A DNA stretch of 6,957 nucleotides from JAMCXS01 sp964459065 (lineage in GTDB: Bacteria > Acidobacteriota > Terriglobia > UBA7540): assembly GCA_964459065.1 (NCBI GenBank), contig CAYWMN010000206.1, forward strand, positions 1 through 6,957, read 5' to 3'. How positions within the stretch are numbered: the stretch's first letter is position 1; each line of letters begins with the position of its first letter. Below, piece after piece: positions 5,593 through 6,957 of the stretch. The notes beneath the pieces were generated by a model that saw nothing but the letters and a program-made list of their open reading frames with translations, did not search any database and was not told where the DNA came from. The translations under genes were made by a program, and so were the position numbers.

Positions 5593-6755
5593 TGCCGCTG
5601 CGCACCAGCTTCTATCGCAGGCCCCCGTTCCTGGTGACTGGAGGCGCCATCCCGCCAGGCTCGGCCCCTGCCACGCCCGTCATCCCAGCCGCGATCTTCG
5701 CGGCCGTCGGGGACGGCTCTGTGCGCCGCATCAACACGGACGGCTCCGTCGCATGGACCGCGGCGAGCGTGTACGATCCCGCCACCGAGGACTTCTGGGG
5801 GCTGACGACCGACGTTGACGACGGCGCCGTCTACCTCCGGATTCGCGATAGCACCACCAGCGACGGGACCATGAAGCGGCTCAGCGGCCTGGACGGCAGC
5901 GTGATCTGGAGTGTCGCGGCAAACTTCGCGAACAGCGGCGCGACCGGCGTCGCCGCGCAGCGAGGCGGAAACCTCGTGGTGTACACGGACAGCAGCGAGA
6001 ACCTCGTCGCGCTCGACAAGAGCGACGGCAGCGAAGTCTGGAGCGTCGCGACCGGAGCGAACTATCGCACCGGCCCCGTAGCGTTCAGCCTCGACGGCAC
6101 CGTCATCTACGAAGCCGACACCAGCCACACCGTGCCAGGAACGGTCATAACGCTGCGCGCATTCAACGCGGCGGACGGCTCCGCCGTCGGCGGGAACTTC
6201 CCCGTCGATCTCAGCGCGTACGCGACGGACACCAGCACCCTGGTCGTGGACAGCGCGGGCGACATCTACCTCGATGCCGCCTCCCCCGGCCTCGCCGACA
6301 TTCACACATTCCAGTACCACTCGGACGGAACGGCGGGCTGGATGGGGACCATCAGCGGCGCCGGCACCACCGCCACGTACACGTACCTCGCCCTCGACGC
6401 AGACGAGAACCTCTGGCAACTCACCAAGGTCTATCCCACCGGGCACATCAAGATCACCGAGTGGGACACCAGCACCGGAACGGAGATTGACAGCTGGTGG
6501 ACGGCCCGCTCCACATACCCGACATTCGGGCTTGGCGTGATTGCGGAGTCGCCTGCCGCGTTGAGCGGGCCTACCGTTATGACCACTCCTGGCGTCTACA
6601 AGTACGTGTACTTCTACGAGAGCGATTACAGCACCGTGTATGCCATTCAAAAGTTCGATCCGACCAGCGGGTCGACCATCAGCGACGCCTACTGGCCTTA
6701 CACGGACCCGTCGAACGTGGCTGGCGCCGGGTACGGCATCGAACCCACCGCGTAG
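5592..6755 (+). CDS. Seven-repeat PQQ-type beta-propeller protein, probable tail-tip adhesin
   Basis: The ATG at 5592 overlaps the preceding stop (TGATG), giving 387 residues; a GTG at 5394 in the same frame lies inside the previous gene and is not needed. Residues 1-20 (MPLRTSFYRRPPF...) and a Pro/Ala-rich linker (about 21-34) precede the repeats and probably anchor the protein to the tail. Seven repeats follow, each with a strand, then a turn such as TDGS, LDGS, SDGS, ADGS, SDGT, STGT or TSGS, and in six of them a nearby Trp (W55, W106, W150, W250, W302, W368). The turn glycines fall at residues 51, 102, 146, 196, 246, 296 and 360, a period of about 50, as in PQQ-like (YVTN/WD-type) propellers. 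I see no signal peptide or catalytic motif and none of the residues that bind PQQ, so an enzymatic role is unlikely. Its place at the end of the tail operon suggests a receptor-binding or fibre component. Fold is confident, role inferred. Confidence 0.85.
   Translation: MPLRTSFYRRPPFLVTGGAIPPGSAPATPVIPAAIFAAVGDGSVRRINTDGSVAWTAASVYDPATEDFWGLTTDVDDGAVYLRIRDSTTSDGTMKRLSGLDGSVIWSVAANFANSGATGVAAQRGGNLVVYTDSSENLVALDKSDGSEVWSVATGANYRTGPVAFSLDGTVIYEADTSHTVPGTVITLRAFNAADGSAVGGNFPVDLSAYATDTSTLVVDSAGDIYLDAASPGLADIHTFQYHSDGTAGWMGTISGAGTTATYTYLALDADENLWQLTKVYPTGHIKITEWDTSTGTEIDSWWTARSTYPTFGLGVIAESPAALSGPTVMTTPGVYKYVYFYESDYSTVYAIQKFDPTSGSTISDAYWPYTDPSNVAGAGYGIEPTA
5697..6752 (+). repeat. Seven propeller blade repeats within the beta-propeller gene
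   Basis: The DGS/TGS turn glycine codons fall near 5742, 5895, 6027, 6177, 6327, 6477 and 6669, with steps of 51, 44, 50, 50, 50 and 64 codons. Blades 3 to 6 are the most regular; the step before the last blade is longest and includes a tyrosine-rich stretch (YKYVYFYESDYSTVY). Similarity is at protein level and the DNA copies are well diverged. Confidence 0.8.
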
Positions 6756-6773
6756 CGATGCTACCGGTCGAAT

Positions 6774-6780
6774 AGGGAGG
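6774..6780 (+). promoter_or_regulatory. Strong ribosome binding site for the 42-aa gene
   Basis: AGGGAGG stands five bases before the ATG at 6786. It is the closest match to the anti-Shine-Dalgarno complement in the window, and it lies in the only real intergenic gap (6756-6785). I see no hairpin with a T-tract in this gap. Confidence 0.8.
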
Positions 6781-6785
6781 CGTCC

Positions 6786-6914
6786 ATGAGCACCGAGATC
6801 GCCATCACCCGCAAGGGCTACATCGTGGTGGACGGCCAGCATCACATTGAGGAGAAGGAAGCCATCGAGCACGCCGTCAACCGCGGACTTCGGGCGCCCA
6901 ACGTGACGCTGTGA
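6786..6914 (+). CDS. Small 42-aa protein of unknown function
   Basis: ATG at 6786 to TGA at 6912-6914, preceded by AGGGAGG at ideal spacing. The product (MSTEIAITRKGYIVVDGQ..., ending in APNVTL) has two likely short strands (EIAITRKGYIVVDG) followed by one charged helix (IEEKEAIEHAVNRGL). It has no signal peptide, membrane segment or cysteine. Small proteins often follow the fibre genes in phage tail operons, for example the XkdX family, but I do not see that family's pattern here. Possible roles include a tail accessory protein or a small regulator, and I cannot choose between them. The ribosome binding site and the four-base overlap with the next start (GTGA) make it a real gene in my judgement. 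Confidence 0.75.
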   Translation: MSTEIAITRKGYIVVDGQHHIEEKEAIEHAVNRGLRAPNVTL

Positions 6915-6957
6915 CCTCCGCGAACGACGCCATCCTGCAGGCCATCGGCCACTGGCT
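6911..6957 (+). CDS. Start of a further gene, cut by the window end
   Basis: A GTG at 6911 overlaps the preceding TGA in a GTGA junction and opens a frame that stays open to the last base (VTSANDAILQAIGHW...). There is no clear Shine-Dalgarno sequence of its own, so translation would depend on coupling to the 42-aa gene. Fifteen residues are too few to name a product. The first helix-like stretch (NDAILQAIGHW) is compatible with many phage proteins, including lysis or tail accessory genes. Confidence 0.5.
   Translation, partial: MTSANDAILQAIGHW

Noticed and set aside
6756..6785. Possible terminator or promoter in the only intergenic gap
   Set aside because: Contains just the ribosome binding site; no stem with a T-run and no recognisable -35/-10 pair in 30 bases.
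5520..6872. Long open frame on the minus strand (450 codons) opposite the propeller gene
   Set aside because: It spans the ends of three well-supported plus-strand genes and is Arg/Val/Gly-rich without motifs; a shadow frame of high G+C.
1..6957. CRISPR array, tRNA, insertion sequence or attachment site
   Set aside because: No spaced direct repeats, no cloverleaf-like stretch, no transposase or integrase motifs; coding density leaves no room for them.

Overview
This window is part of the tail-morphogenesis module of a long-tailed, non-contractile (siphovirus-type) phage or prophage. The evidence is a long tape measure gene followed, on the same strand and almost without gaps, by a small tail protein, a tail-tip hub-like pair and a beta-propeller protein. 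The DNA is clearly GC-rich (about two thirds G+C by eye). Genes start with ATG or GTG, and several have purine-rich Shine-Dalgarno sequences. This fits a phage of a high-GC bacterium such as a Deinococcus-like or actinobacterial host, but nothing here fixes the host. I see no integrase, att site, tRNA, packaging or replication gene, so phage and prophage cannot be told apart.

Layout, all on the + strand. 1-3480: tape measure protein, missing its 5' end. 3484-3936: 150-aa tail protein placed where a distal tail protein is expected. 3933-4520: 195-aa protein resembling the N-terminal part of a gp27/Tal-like tail hub. 4522-5592: 356-aa protein that looks like the continuation of that hub and carries an internal beta-sandwich reminiscent of carbohydrate-binding modules. 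5592-6755: 387-aa protein with seven roughly 50-residue PQQ-type beta-propeller repeats behind a short Pro-rich N-terminal anchor. 6786-6914: 42-aa protein of unknown function with the best ribosome binding site in the window. 6911-6957: start of a further gene, cut by the window end. Gene junctions are -4, -1, +1, +3 or +30 bases, so this looks like a single translationally coupled operon. I see no internal promoter or terminator.

How the parts probably work together: the tape measure sets tail length and takes part in DNA ejection. The 150-aa protein and the two hub-like products would build the tail tip. The beta-sandwich inside the second hub half and the propeller are the most likely host-surface recognition parts.

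The points most worth attention are: (a) the hub-like protein appears split into two reading frames at a UGA-C preceded by a GGGGAG stretch, which may be simple gene splitting with coupled re-initiation, a +1 frameshift, or a sequence error; (b) a complete seven-repeat propeller used as a presumed tail-tip adhesin; and (c) a discoidin-like insertion within the hub. I found no sign of a defence system, CRISPR array, mobile element or other non-structural system.
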